Below are positions 41,611 to 50,463 of a stretch of 64,000 nt of DNA, one piece after another. The stretch lies in NCBI GenBank assembly GCA_963844655.1, contig CAWJPA010000001.1, forward strand, positions 638,487 to 702,486, read 5' to 3'. The translations under genes were made by a program, and so were the position numbers. Within the stretch, counting starts at the first letter, position 1. Each line of letters opens with the position of its first letter. The notes under the pieces are model-generated. The model ran no database searches and had not been told where the DNA came from. It saw nothing but the letters and a program-made list of their open reading frames with translations. Origin of the DNA: JASHPR01 sp963844655. Lineage in GTDB: Bacteria; Actinomycetota; Actinomycetes; Streptosporangiales; Streptosporangiaceae.

Positions 41611-42444
41611 TCACGGTTTCCTGCCGATGCCGCAGTAGCCGGCCAGGCTGCTGTCAGCACCGGTGTCAGCCTGAGGGGCCCACCACTGGCGGATCGGCAC
41701 CACGCCAGGCTCGATCACCTCCAGGCCGCCGAAGAACCGGGCCACCTGCTCACCGGTCCGTGGCGTGACCGGCACTGGGGACAGCTCGTTGTAACGCCGC
41801 GTCATTTCCGCGATGGCACCGGTCTGGATGTCGCGGGCGGCATGGGCGATCACCAGGTAGCTGCCGGACGGCACCGCGTCCATCAGCCGTGCCACGATCG
41901 CATACGGGTCATCGGCATCGGGGATGAAGTGCAGCACCGCGATCAGCAGCACCGCGACCGGCTGGCTGAAATCAAGCGTCCGCCCCGCTCCGGACAAGAT
42001 CGCGGCGGTATCCCGCAGGTCGGCGGGGATGTAGTCGGTTTCCCCCTCGGTGCTGCTGGTCAGCAGCGCCCGCGCGTGGGCCAGGACCACCGGGTCGTTG
42101 TCCACGTACACGATCTTGGACTGCGGGGCGGCCTGCTGGGCGACGTCATGGGTGTTGTCGGCCGTCGGCAAGCCGGTCCCGATGTCCAGGAACTGCCGGA
42201 CGCCGTACCCGGCGGCCAGCCGGTGCACCGCATCGATCAGGAACCGGCGGGCCAGCCGGGCGATCAGCGGCAGGGAGGGCATTACCTCCAGGACCTGCTC
42301 CGCCGCCTGCCGGTCGGCGGCGAAGTTGTCCTTGCCGCCCACCCAGTAATTCCACATCCGGGCCGGATTCGGCACGCTGACGTCAAAGCCACCCAGCTCA
42401 CTGCCGCCCACGCCGACCTGGTCCGGCGGCCCGCTCTGCGTCAC
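41611..42444 (-). CDS. DUF574-family S-adenosylmethionine-dependent methyltransferase
   Basis: 277 residues from GTG 42444, preceded by GGAAGGGGAAGG; the longer frame is low-complexity. The family signature is clear: DVSVPNPARMWNYWVGGKDNFAADRQAAEQVLEVMP, FLDIGTGLPTADNTHDVAQ (motif I), IVYVDNDPVVLAHARALL (motif II) and LLIAVLHFIPDADDPYAIVARLM. DUF574 proteins are abundant in actinomycetes, are often paired with regulators, and have unknown substrates. It stands alone here. Confidence 0.92.
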   Translation of the reverse strand: MTQSGPPDQVGVGGSELGGFDVSVPNPARMWNYWVGGKDNFAADRQAAEQVLEVMPSLPLIARLARRFLIDAVHRLAAGYGVRQFLDIGTGLPTADNTHDVAQQAAPQSKIVYVDNDPVVLAHARALLTSSTEGETDYIPADLRDTAAILSGAGRTLDFSQPVAVLLIAVLHFIPDADDPYAIVARLMDAVPSGSYLVIAHAARDIQTGAIAEMTRRYNELSPVPVTPRTGEQVARFFGGLEVIEPGVVPIRQWWAPQADTGADSSLAGYCGIGRKP

Positions 42445-42957
42445 AGCGACCTTCCCCTTCCGCGCACTGCCCTCCCGGCGCTGCGCAACAACCCAGCCCG
42501 CATCGCGCCCGCACAAACGGTCAGGCAGCCACCGGGCCAGGCCGTCCAGGACAGATCTCCGGACACGCCGGGACCCACCACCAGGCCGCCACCTGACCGG
42601 AGACCTCCAACCCGACCTACCGTACCGGTGCGGGAGCGGCCATCGTGATCCTGGCATAGTGCGCTGAACAGGTCACCACAGCCGGGGATCACCATGCTGG
42701 CCAGGCGCACAGCGTATCCGCGGCGTCCGGAACGAGCTGAACATCTCGCTCTGGACGTCCCCGTTCCCGGCGGAGGGGAGCCAGGCCGGATGAACCGCAC
42801 ACCCCGCCACTGCCGGCCGAGGTTCGCTGCCGCACTGGCTAGGATTATCTTCCGGCCCGGGGACGCACAATGCCGCCGTTCTGGTCGGCCTCAACGTTCC
42901 CGGTGTACGCCAGTTGAGGCGCGCAGAACTGGCCAATCTGGCTCCTGGTGATGTCGC
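42445..42957. other. Gene-free stretch
   Basis: About 510 bases upstream of the DUF574 gene with only low-quality frames. I see no gene. Confidence 0.45.
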
Positions 42958-43674
42958 TCAGAGGGTGTCAATTGCGCGGTCGAGCCATTCGGCCAGGAGT
43001 TGCCGTTCGGCTTCGCTCAGCATGTCGAGTCGGGGCGCGATGGCCCGGAAGGCGACCGCGGCCGCAATCGGCCCACTTTCGGGGCGTTCGGGTGCGTCGG
43101 TGAGTATCTGCCCGAGAATGGCCTGGAACATGCTCTCGGGGAGGCGTGGATCGCGTTGATCGGGCGGCGTTGACAGCAGCGTCTGGATGGCGCCGATTCC
43201 GGCTGCCTGGATGAGATCGACGGCGCGCCGCTCGTCGACGCGGAGCCGGCCGGTTGCCGCGACCCGGTGAACCCGCGATTCCAGAACGTGCCTGCCCGAT
43301 TGGGCAGCTGGTGAGTGCAGCACCCGGTCCGGGTCGCTCAGGAGACGGAACAGGGCTGGATTGGCGACGCCGAAATTGATCTGCATCTCCCAGCCAGCGC
43401 GTAGATCGTCGAGCGGATCAACACCCGCTGCTGATGCCGCTTTCACGTCCGCGGCTTTGGCGCACACGTAGGTGGCCATCACGTGCTCGGCTACGGCTTC
43501 CAGCAGGCCGTCCTTGTCGCCGAACAGGCGGTAGATCATCGGTGCCTGCACGCCGGCTTCCTCCGCGACCCCGCGTGTGGTGACCGCCGCTGGCCCTTCC
43601 TCGCGCAGGAGCCGGGCTGCGACGTCCACGATCCTCGACCGCGTGTCGGCCCGGCTGCTGGTCGCATCAGCCAT
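42958..43674 (-). CDS. TetR-family repressor
   Basis: 238 residues. The HTH is RSRIVDVAARLLREEGPAAVTTRGVAEEAGVQAPMIYRLFGDKDGLLEAVAEHV. A helical ligand domain with LFRLLSDPDRVLHSPAAQSG and LIQAAGIGAIQTLL follows. It is divergent from the NmrA-like oxidoreductase and presumably controls it through the TATCAACG motifs between them. Ligand unknown. Confidence 0.9.
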   Translation of the reverse strand: MADATSSRADTRSRIVDVAARLLREEGPAAVTTRGVAEEAGVQAPMIYRLFGDKDGLLEAVAEHVMATYVCAKAADVKAASAAGVDPLDDLRAGWEMQINFGVANPALFRLLSDPDRVLHSPAAQSGRHVLESRVHRVAATGRLRVDERRAVDLIQAAGIGAIQTLLSTPPDQRDPRLPESMFQAILGQILTDAPERPESGPIAAAVAFRAIAPRLDMLSEAERQLLAEWLDRAIDTL

Positions 43675-43675
43675 G

Positions 43676-43740
43676 TATCAACGATAACGCATTCTTGCTA
43701 TCCACCTGCTTCCACTGGTACGTTCAGTGTGATATCAACG
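43676..43740. promoter_or_regulatory. Divergent promoter region with TATCAACG repeats
   Basis: TATCAACGATA (43676-43686) is a TATC-AAC-GATA dyad two bases from the TetR start codon. A second TATCAACG half-copy lies at 43733-43740, before the NmrA-like gene. The core is the same as in the triple operators at 22941-23002. Confidence 0.6.
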
Positions 43741-43760
43741 TTACCTCAGGAGAGCAGCTC

Positions 43761-44618
43761 ATGATCATCATCACCGGAGCAACTGGAGCGCTCAACGGCG
43801 CGACCGTCGAGCACTTGCTGAAGCGCATGCCAGCCAGCGAGATCGTCGTTGCCGTACGCGACACGGCCAAAGCCCGGCACTTCGCCGATCGCGGGGTGAC
43901 AGTCAGGCACGGCGACTATGCCGACCCCAGCTCACTGCCGGGCGCGTTCGCCGGCGCGGACCAGCTGCTGTTCGTGTCCTCGAACGACCCGGCCGCCGAC
44001 GCCGTGAGCCTGCACCGCACCGCGATCGAAGCGGCTGTCACCGCAGGAGCCGGGCGGATCCTCTACACCAGCCACCAGGGCGCCGCACTCGACACCCCCT
44101 TCGGCCCAGGGCGCGACCACGCCGCCACCGAGCAGCTGCTCGCCAGGTCCGGCGTCGCCTGGACCTCGCTCCGCAACGGCTTCTACGCGCACAGCCTCAA
44201 CTGGCTGACGGGCCCGTGGCGCGAGACCGGTGTCATTGCCGTTCCCGCCGATGGACCGGTGTCGTGGACGGCCCGCGAAGACGCCGCCGAGGCCGCGGCC
44301 GTCATCCTCGCCTCGAACGGCGCGTACGACGGCCCCACGACGCTCACCGCCAGCGCCGCACCCACCTTCGGCGAGATCGCCACTATCGCGTCCGAGCTGA
44401 CCGGGCGAACGATCGAGTGCGTGGTGATGGATCAGGACGAGTGGGTCGCCGCCCAGATCGCCGCCGGACTGCCGGAGCACGTTGTGCGCTTTACCCTCCC
44501 CATGTACCAGGCCGCCTATGAGGGCTTCTTCTCCGGAGTCGACCCGCTGCTCGCCATCCTCCTCGCCCGGGAACCGCGGACCGTGCGCGATGTGCTTGCG
44601 CAGCCGACCGCGCACTAG
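43761..44618 (+). CDS. NmrA-like NAD(P)-binding oxidoreductase
   Basis: 285 residues from ATG 43761 with CAGGAGAG upstream. An atypical SDR fold: MIIITGATGALNGATVEHLL (TGxxGxxG nucleotide loop, residues 5-12), HGDYADPSSLPGAFAGADQLLFVSS, ILYTSHQGA and WTSLRNGFYAHSLNWL. Close relatives are NAD(P)H-dependent quinone-type reductases of the QOR2/NmrA class. It is paired divergently with a TetR regulator, the usual arrangement for inducible redox defence. Confidence 0.9.
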   Translation: MIIITGATGALNGATVEHLLKRMPASEIVVAVRDTAKARHFADRGVTVRHGDYADPSSLPGAFAGADQLLFVSSNDPAADAVSLHRTAIEAAVTAGAGRILYTSHQGAALDTPFGPGRDHAATEQLLARSGVAWTSLRNGFYAHSLNWLTGPWRETGVIAVPADGPVSWTAREDAAEAAAVILASNGAYDGPTTLTASAAPTFGEIATIASELTGRTIECVVMDQDEWVAAQIAAGLPEHVVRFTLPMYQAAYEGFFSGVDPLLAILLAREPRTVRDVLAQPTAH

Positions 44619-44794
44619 GCGCACCGCATTGAGGAGGATTGACCTGGACGCCATCTAACAGTCATGACGCCACCGCACGCCCCGGTTTGCCGACACCCCC
44701 GGCCCGGACGGGCCGCAGCCCAGAACGACCAGATCCGCACTGCCCGCCTGGAGATCACCAATGGGTCATAGCCGCGCCGAACGAATCCTCTTTG

Positions 44795-45600
44795 TGTCAA
44801 GTGGCTTTTGTGCAGTTTCTGCCCCGGCGGAGCTGCTGGCGCGGCTCGCCGGGGCGGGGTGGCGGTCGTAGGCTGGTTAGCGGCCCGGGAGTGGCTTCTC
44901 CGAAGAGCCGGCGATCGGGGTGAGAGCCGGGCGCGCTGGAGTCAGAGTTGTTCCCCGGTTGCTACGAGCGCAAGATCGCCGAGGGCAAGACCAGCAAGGA
45001 AGCACTCTGCGCCCTCAAACGGCGGATTAGCGACGCGATCTACGCCCGCCTGCTGGCCGACGCCCGGGAGGCGGGTGCGCCGACATCAAAGGACCCGGGA
45101 GGGTGCGCGGCCGGGGCTGTGCTTGTACAGGATCTGGGTGACCGCGGCGATGTGGATCGCGTAGTTGACCCGCCGGTTTCCCGCGCCACGACAGCCGGTA
45201 GATCTTCCGGCCGCCGGAGGACACCTCGACCGGGGCGGTGCCGTAACAGGCGGCGAAGTGATCCCGGTTGGGGAACCGGGTCACGGCACTGGCGTCGCCG
45301 ATCACGATGGCCGCGATGACCGGCCCGACGCCGAACAGGCCGGTGACGGAGGCGCCCGATGCCCTGACCACGGCGGCGAGCTTCTTCTTCGACTCGGCCA
45401 GCTGGGCGTCCAAGCGGCGCAGGTCGGCGAGCAGCTCGGCGGCGAGGTCGTGGCGGGCCTGCCCCACCGGGCCGGCGGGCGCGGCCTGCTCGATGACCCG
45501 GGCGCCTGGGCGGCAGTGATCTCCTTCGGCAGGTCACCGGGGATCAGGTCGCACAACACCGCATGCAGCGGGCACGCCACGCCGAGCCAGACGTCCAGGG
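44795..45600 (-). pseudogene. IS110 remnant with internal inversion
   Basis: Minus-strand IS110 3' half. 45600-45117 encodes HAVLCDLIPGDLPKEITAAQ, a frameshift, then GQARHDLAAELLADLRRLDAQLAESKKKLAAVVRASG and DHFAACYGTAPVEVSSGGRKIYRLS, with a second frameshift. The next segment (44953-45116) lies inverted on the plus strand (CYERKIAEGKTSKEALCALKRRISDAI). The tail 44952-44795 is minus-strand again, with the right-end hairpin and CTTGACA. CCCCGG (44953-44958) and CCGGGG (45111-45116) bound the inverted piece. The N-terminal half is missing. Confidence 0.88.
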
Positions 45601-45605
45601 TGAGC

Positions 45606-45962
45606 CTAGGTGAGTTCCTCTATCTGGTCGGTGAACAGCGACATCTGGCTGAGGAGTCGTTCGCCCAGAGCCGCGTCCACGACGCCGAGGTTCTCGACGA
45701 TGAGCTGAGCCCGAGCCGTGTTCCGTTCGAACTCATCACTGCTGCGGAGGCGCTCAAGTTTGTCCCGGTCTCCGCGCACGAGGAAGAAGCCGCCGAGTTC
45801 CCCGCCATGCGGTGCCAGCAGAACGGGTTCGAAGCTTTCGATCTCACCCTCCTGCTGAAGGCGCGAGTAGTATTCGAAAACCTCGTTGAACACTTTGATG
45901 GCCTGCCGTTCACGGCCCCGCACGGGAGTTCCGTACCCGATGAACAGTCCGAAATCCGCCAT
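45606..45962 (-). CDS. Conserved hypothetical protein
   Basis: 118 residues from ATG 45962 with GAGGGGG upstream. MADFGLFIGYGTPVRGRERQAIKVFNEVFEYYSRLQQEGEIESFEPVLLAPHGGELGGFFLVRGDRDKLERLRSSDEFERN has a regular alpha/beta pattern resembling small stress- or dimeric-barrel-type proteins; no family name is certain. It abuts the IS110 remnant (stop at 45606), so the insertion lies just downstream. Confidence 0.7.
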   Translation of the reverse strand: MADFGLFIGYGTPVRGRERQAIKVFNEVFEYYSRLQQEGEIESFEPVLLAPHGGELGGFFLVRGDRDKLERLRSSDEFERNTARAQLIVENLGVVDAALGERLLSQMSLFTDQIEELT

Positions 45963-46857
45963 CTCCCAAACCCCCTCGACATTCTTGCAAGTCTTCAGCG
46001 CTGAAACACCGCACCGATCTAACCTCGCATCCTGCCACCAGCTGCGCATCCTCCGCCAGGGATGATGCAAGAGAGAGATCACTACCCCCGTCGGCCCGTG
46101 CCAGAACGGCCGGAAATTCCCGATCATCACCAGTCACACAGGAGGTGCGCGCCTACCCAGGTCAACGGCGTTCTGTCCAGTTAAAGGCACGCCTTCGGCG
46201 CGCCGGGCCGTCCGGCCCTTGGCCCGATCGGACGTGGAAGGGCGAGCGCATCAGGGTATTGCGCGAAGCGGCGTGAGGACCATGCCAGGGCCCGGGCGGG
46301 GTCACGGGCAGCTCGCTGACTCCGGGCGGGCGGCATGCCGCGCCCTGACGGCCAGGAGCCTCCGGGCGCGGCGCCGCCAGGTCAGCACGCCCGCACGCGC
46401 AGGCGGGGCAGATGAGCTCAAACACGCCGGTGTAGCCGCCTTGGAAACGGCCGTCCACGATGCGGACCGGCTGGCGCGGACCTGGCACCACCGCTCGGCT
46501 GTTGTGGCGGCCTGCCGGCCGTAGTTCAGCGGCGGCCCGGCGGCCACCCAGCAGGAGCTGTGCGCAGCGACCTGGACAGGGCCTGCGCTCCGGCAGTTAC
46601 ATGGCACCTAGAAGAAGCGGGACCAGGAAAGATCAGGTCAATCAGAGTGTCCACGCTTCCAGGGGAGCCCCCGTCTTCCCGCGCTCTGTTGGCCTGAAGT
46701 GTGGCGGCGTTGCTGTCAATGCTGCTGTCAGGCCTTCAGGTCCGCAGGCATCATCGGTGTTGTCCAGATGGGTTCGGAGTGATTCGTGACCTGGAGGTTC
46801 CGCGGGCCCTCGGCTGCGGTCACAGCTGGTCCGATCGCGTGGCTCCCGTGGGCGGTG
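45963..46857. other. Mostly non-coding stretch
   Basis: About 900 bases. The only supportable remnant is the small hypothetical start at 46380-46491 on the minus strand. Otherwise no gene is seen. Confidence 0.45.
46380..46491 (-). pseudogene. Fragment of a small actinomycete hypothetical protein
   Basis: The frame opens PRQPVRIVDGRFQGGYTGVFELICPACA, which resembles the start of a conserved short protein with a CPxC-type motif. The sequence after it (GRADLAAPRPEAPGRQ) no longer follows a protein-like pattern, so it looks frameshifted or truncated. Low certainty. Confidence 0.35.
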
Positions 46858-47220
46858 TTACTGCTCGCCGCTATCGATCCAGCTTCTGCGGGATCTAGGG
46901 TTGCTGGTTGGGGTGATGGTGCATTCGGTGTCCAGACCGGTGATTTGCAAGAGCCTGGTCACGAGTTGTGCGGGGCGGATGAGGACGGGTTTGTGTGCCG
47001 TGCGCCGGGCGGCCTGGATGAGGAGGTAGAGGGTCCCGGCGTCGATGTAGGGGACCTTGGTCAGGTCGTAGGCCAGCTGTGCTGATGGGTGGCCGAGGGC
47101 TTGGCTGAGCTGGTCGGCGAGGGCGTCCCGGATTGTGATGTCCAGTTCTCCGGTGAGGGTGATGATCAGGGTGGCGTCTTCGAGGCGGGCCGCCATGGTG
47201 AACGTGGGTTCAGACGGCAC
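46858..47220 (-). CDS. STAS-domain anti-sigma factor antagonist
   Basis: 120 residues from GTG 47220 with GGAGG seven bases upstream. FTMAARLEDATLIITLTGELDITIRDALADQLSQALGH, then YDLTKVPYIDAGTLYLLIQAARR. The phospho-acceptor position in the usual DSAG motif reads DAGT here, lacking the Ser directly after Asp, so regulation by phosphorylation may be altered. The open frame continues upstream into the MEDS-HATPase gene because of a frameshift there. A fusion protein is therefore formally possible, but the ribosome site supports a separate gene. Confidence 0.78.
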   Translation of the reverse strand: MPSEPTFTMAARLEDATLIITLTGELDITIRDALADQLSQALGHPSAQLAYDLTKVPYIDAGTLYLLIQAARRTAHKPVLIRPAQLVTRLLQITGLDTECTITPTSNPRSRRSWIDSGEQ

Positions 47221-47379
47221 GTCCCAGCCTCCATGTCTGTCGCCCTGTGCCTGGCCCTGGGCCGGGCAGCAAACATGGCGCGCCCTGGACGGCCGGGCAG
47301 GCGTGGAGGCTGGCTGCCTAACCTTCCACTGGGCAAAGCCTAGTAGGCAGGCCGGGCTGAGCGGGATAGATCGGCTGGA

Positions 47380-48339
47380 TGGCTGGTCAGGTCGACTGGG
47401 TGAACCGGATGTGCAGGCGGATCTGGGTGCCGCCGGGTCTGGTGCGCAGCTCGACCAGGTCACATAGCTGGTGCACCACCCACAATCCTCCCCCAAACCC
47501 GCGCCCGCCTGGGCGAGGTCCGGGGGGATGCGCCCGGCGAGCGGATCTTCGATATGACCGGTGTCGCTGATCTGGCAGATGACTTCATCGAGGGTGGCCC
47601 AGATGGCCAGCGTGCCCGGTCCGCTGGTATGCACAAAGGTGTTGGCAGCCAGTTCTCCCACCGCGATGACAAGATCCTGTACCCGGAGGTCAGGCAGCCC
47701 GGCCCGCCGGGCGTGGCCGGCGGCGAAGGCGCGGGCTTCGGCGAGGCCGTCACGGTAGGTCAGCACCGCAGCGCCCGCCGGTGGGTCGCTCATCGGCCGG
47801 TCGTATTGAGCAGAAACCGGCGTCTGGGGGTTATAGGACCGGCTGGCCTGGAGCTGTCCGGCGGACAGGATCACCGGATGGGTGCGTTCGGCGTTAGCGA
47901 TGATCTCGGGGCCGAGCGCCAGGTCGTATGGGCACAGCACGCTGACCTGCCACCGGTCCAGAATCTGGTTGATCAGGGCCTCGTGGCGGGCGATCTCACC
48001 GATTTCCTCTGGGCGCCGCGACGGCCAGACTGTTTCGTGGACGTAGCGCACCGGCAGGCCACGATGCCGTTGGGTGGCTTGCCGCATCCAGCCCAGCAGC
48101 CGTCCCGGGTTGGGGCCGATGCTGACCAGGTCGGTGAAGGCCACCCGGTCGCCCAGGCCAGCCAGCTGGGCTCGCAGCACTCTCAGGCTGCTTCCCTGCG
48201 CCGCGACCACGACCGGCTCCGCGGCCTTCGCGCCCGCCTCCACAAACGGCAGAACACCGGCGGTGAATTCGGCTGCGCTTTGGTAGAGCAGGGCAATGTG
48301 CTCAAAGCCAGCAACGCCCGGCGCCCGCGGGTCTTTCAC
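47380..48339 (-). pseudogene. MEDS sensor-HATPase anti-sigma protein, frameshifted in the G2 box
   Basis: From GTG 48339 (AGGGGGT upstream) a MEDS/DcmR-type sensor domain (FEHIALLYQSAAEFTAGVLPFVEAGAKAAEPVVVAAQ...CPYDLALGPEIIANAERTHPVIL) is followed by an RsbW-like ATPase with N box RVQDLVIAVGELAANTFVHT and G1 box DTGHIEDPLAG. In the G2 box near 47495 the frame shifts. The original continues as LWVVHQLCDLVELRT in another frame, while the present frame reads CGWCTSYVTWSSC. ATP-lid function is therefore probably lost. The STAS gene follows directly. Confidence 0.8.
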
Positions 48340-48369
48340 CGCCAGACCCCCTAACCCGGCCAACCTCAC

Positions 48370-48748
48370 CTTCGCCTAGGCGGCCCTTCCGCAGGCCACC
48401 GCACCCAGGGCATCTAACCGGGCATTCACGGCCCAAACCTGGCCGAGTATAGGCCGACAGTTCCCAGGCACGCTCAGCACCTTCCCCGGTCTGCTGTTAG
48501 GCACCGGTCCCTGAGAAACGGGCGCCATGTCTAGGTTCGGTGAAAGCCGATCGCGCAGCGACGCCGCGGGCGACCTAGAGACGGCGGCCGGGAGCGGGAC
48601 AATGGCCGGCCGAGGAAGACGGACCCTCATCGCGGTAGAACCCGGCGATGGCCATCGGCGATCACTTCCCGCCGGGCCACAGCGATAACGCAGGCCCCGT
48701 AGTGATGCCCCGGCCGCAGGTCGGCCGCAGGACAGTAACCCGGTGCGG
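48370..48748. other. Gene-free stretch
   Basis: About 380 bases between the lipoprotein stop and the MEDS gene start. No supportable gene. Confidence 0.45.
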
Positions 48749-49495
48749 TCAGCTCACCACGGAGATCTGGCTGACCCCGGCGGGCGCATCGATGTCGTAC
48801 CGGTTTGCTGCCGCGGCCCAGCCCGGGACGGCAAGGATGGTTCCGCCGCTCAGCCCGACGTGAGTCTGTCCGGCGAGTGTCGCGGTCGACGCGCCGCCGT
48901 ACAGCCGCAACCGCGCCGGCACGCCGTGCGGCACGGTCAGGCTGACCTGGCTTGCGCCGCCGGCCAGCGTGATGAGCGTGGTGCCGTGGGGCGGCGGCAA
49001 CGTCATGCGGATCAGGCTTGACCCGGCGGTGAAGTCCACGCTGCTGACGTTGCCGTGGCCGAGGTCGAGCACGGTCTGGGCCGCGCCGCCGCTGAACTGC
49101 AGATGCCAGGCAACAGCGGAGCTCAGCTGGATCCATACCGCGGCAGGCCCGCTCTGCCCGGTGTTATCGAGGAAAAGTTGTACCCCTCCCTCCTGCCGGA
49201 CGAGCTGCGGCCGGACCCCCGAATTTGCGGGCGTGCTCACCCTGATCAGCCTGCCCGGCATCACGGCCGCACTGACAGTCACCATCGTGGCCCCGCTCAC
49301 AACGGCAAGGTCCGCGCTGCGCTGGCCGCTGGCCGGCAGCGCCGCGACGTAGCTGTCGCGTGCAGCTGGGCGTGACCGGTGAGAACCAGATCGCCCCGGC
49401 GCGGCCGGTGACCCGGCGCAGCTGCACACCAGGACGGCGGCGCCCGCGAGGCCAGCCGCCCTGATCGCCGCCTGTCGCATTCGCATGCCCAGCAT
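48749..49495 (-). CDS. Putative lipoprotein with beta-rich domain
   Basis: 248 residues. The N-terminus MRQAAIRAAGLAGAAVLVCSCAGSP is a lipoprotein signal with lipobox VCSC. The rest is a regular alternating beta pattern (VVSGATMVTVSAAVMPGRLIRVSTP; GVQLFLDNTGQSGPAAVWIQLSSAVAWHLQFSGGAAQTVLDLGHGNVSSVDFTAG; IRMTLPPPHGTTLITLAGGASQVSLTVPHGVPARLRLYGGAS). This fits a DUF4097-like or beta-helix surface domain. Exported and membrane-anchored; function unknown. Confidence 0.78.
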   Translation of the reverse strand: MLGMRMRQAAIRAAGLAGAAVLVCSCAGSPAAPGRSGSHRSRPAARDSYVAALPASGQRSADLAVVSGATMVTVSAAVMPGRLIRVSTPANSGVRPQLVRQEGGVQLFLDNTGQSGPAAVWIQLSSAVAWHLQFSGGAAQTVLDLGHGNVSSVDFTAGSSLIRMTLPPPHGTTLITLAGGASQVSLTVPHGVPARLRLYGGASTATLAGQTHVGLSGGTILAVPGWAAAANRYDIDAPAGVSQISVVS

Positions 49496-49921
49496 TTGCC
49501 CCGAATAGTCCTGGCTACTCGCAGACCCGGCGCCCCAGGTAAGCGATCTTCAGAAGAACCCGGCCAGCCAGCCATCACAGCGCTAAGCCGCAGTTAGTAA
49601 CAGCAGGTCAACCTGCCAATCGAATATATTCGGGCAGCACAACGCGGCGTGCGCCAGGCCGCTAACAGCCGATCGACAACTCACCGGCACGCCTGGCATG
49701 ACGGTTGTCCACGTCCCCGCGTGGCCGCGCGGCAAGTCCCCGGAACAGTGCAACGTTGATCAAGAAGCCGCGGGGAACCGCCACGATCGCAATCGCGTAT
49801 GCGGGGCGTAAAGGGTTGGCCAGGGCGGCGCACGCATTTCGCGTGCCTGCTCTCCGAGGCGCTGGGGCGAGAATAACGTGGCTAGGGAGTTCCACCTGGG
49901 CCGCTCACCCGGGGAGGGATT
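49496..49921. other. Gene-free stretch
   Basis: About 425 bases; a plus-strand frame runs through but has no protein-like features. No gene is supported. Confidence 0.45.
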
Positions 49922-50104
49922 ATGAACTGTCCGCATCAGCCCCCTGCCCGCCGGCGGACGCGCCGGACTGCGAGGCGGCCCATGTCGTGGCCGCCCATCC
50001 GGAGCAGGGGTGGCCTGCTGTGCAACGGCGTGGTTGTGTTCGAGGACACCGGCGACCTGCTGCCAGACGGCCGGATCATCGCCCCCCACCGGGCTGCGGC
50101 CTGA
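49922..50104 (+). pseudogene. DUF5999 protein with two compensating frameshifts
   Basis: The frame starts MNCPHQPP and ends GLLCNGVVVFEDTGDLLPDGRIIAPHRAAA, both matching DUF5999. In between, the family sequence CPPADAPDCEAAHVVAAHPEQGW is present only in another frame. A one-base loss after QPP and a two-base loss before GLLCNG together restore the frame, leaving about 22 residues garbled. ATG 49922 has GGGAGGG upstream. The product would lack the conserved Asp/His segment. Confidence 0.78.
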
Positions 50105-50463
50105 CCGGCGTCTCGTTGCGCGCCTACGCCGAGCCACGCACCCAAGCGCAGCGTGGGGCCCGCAAGCGGCCGTGGCTCGTCCCGGTCACGGGCGAGATCA
50201 TCATCGCCAGGGTCGGGCCGGCAGGGCAGACGTGGCGGGCGCTGCTGTACTGCTTGGAGGACGAGTCGCTGCGGCAGGCCATCGAGGGGCTCCGGCCGCG
50301 GCGGGCCAGAACTGCCAGCGTGCTCGGGCTGCTTGATGTCGCCCTGCGGATGCCGCATGGCGAGAGGATGGCCGGGACGCGGCCAGCGTCACGCAGCAGC
50401 GATGACGAATCCCGCCGTGAGGGGCGCGCGGTCCGGCCAGGTGTGCGCTTCAGGAGGTGATCG
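50105..50463. other. Unassigned stretch before patA
   Basis: About 360 bases. A plus-strand frame without a good start reads ..GEIIIARVGPAGQTWRALLYCLEDESLRQAIEGLRPRR.. and ends at 50460, overlapping the patA ribosome site. It has some protein character but I do not recognise it. Confidence 0.35.
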
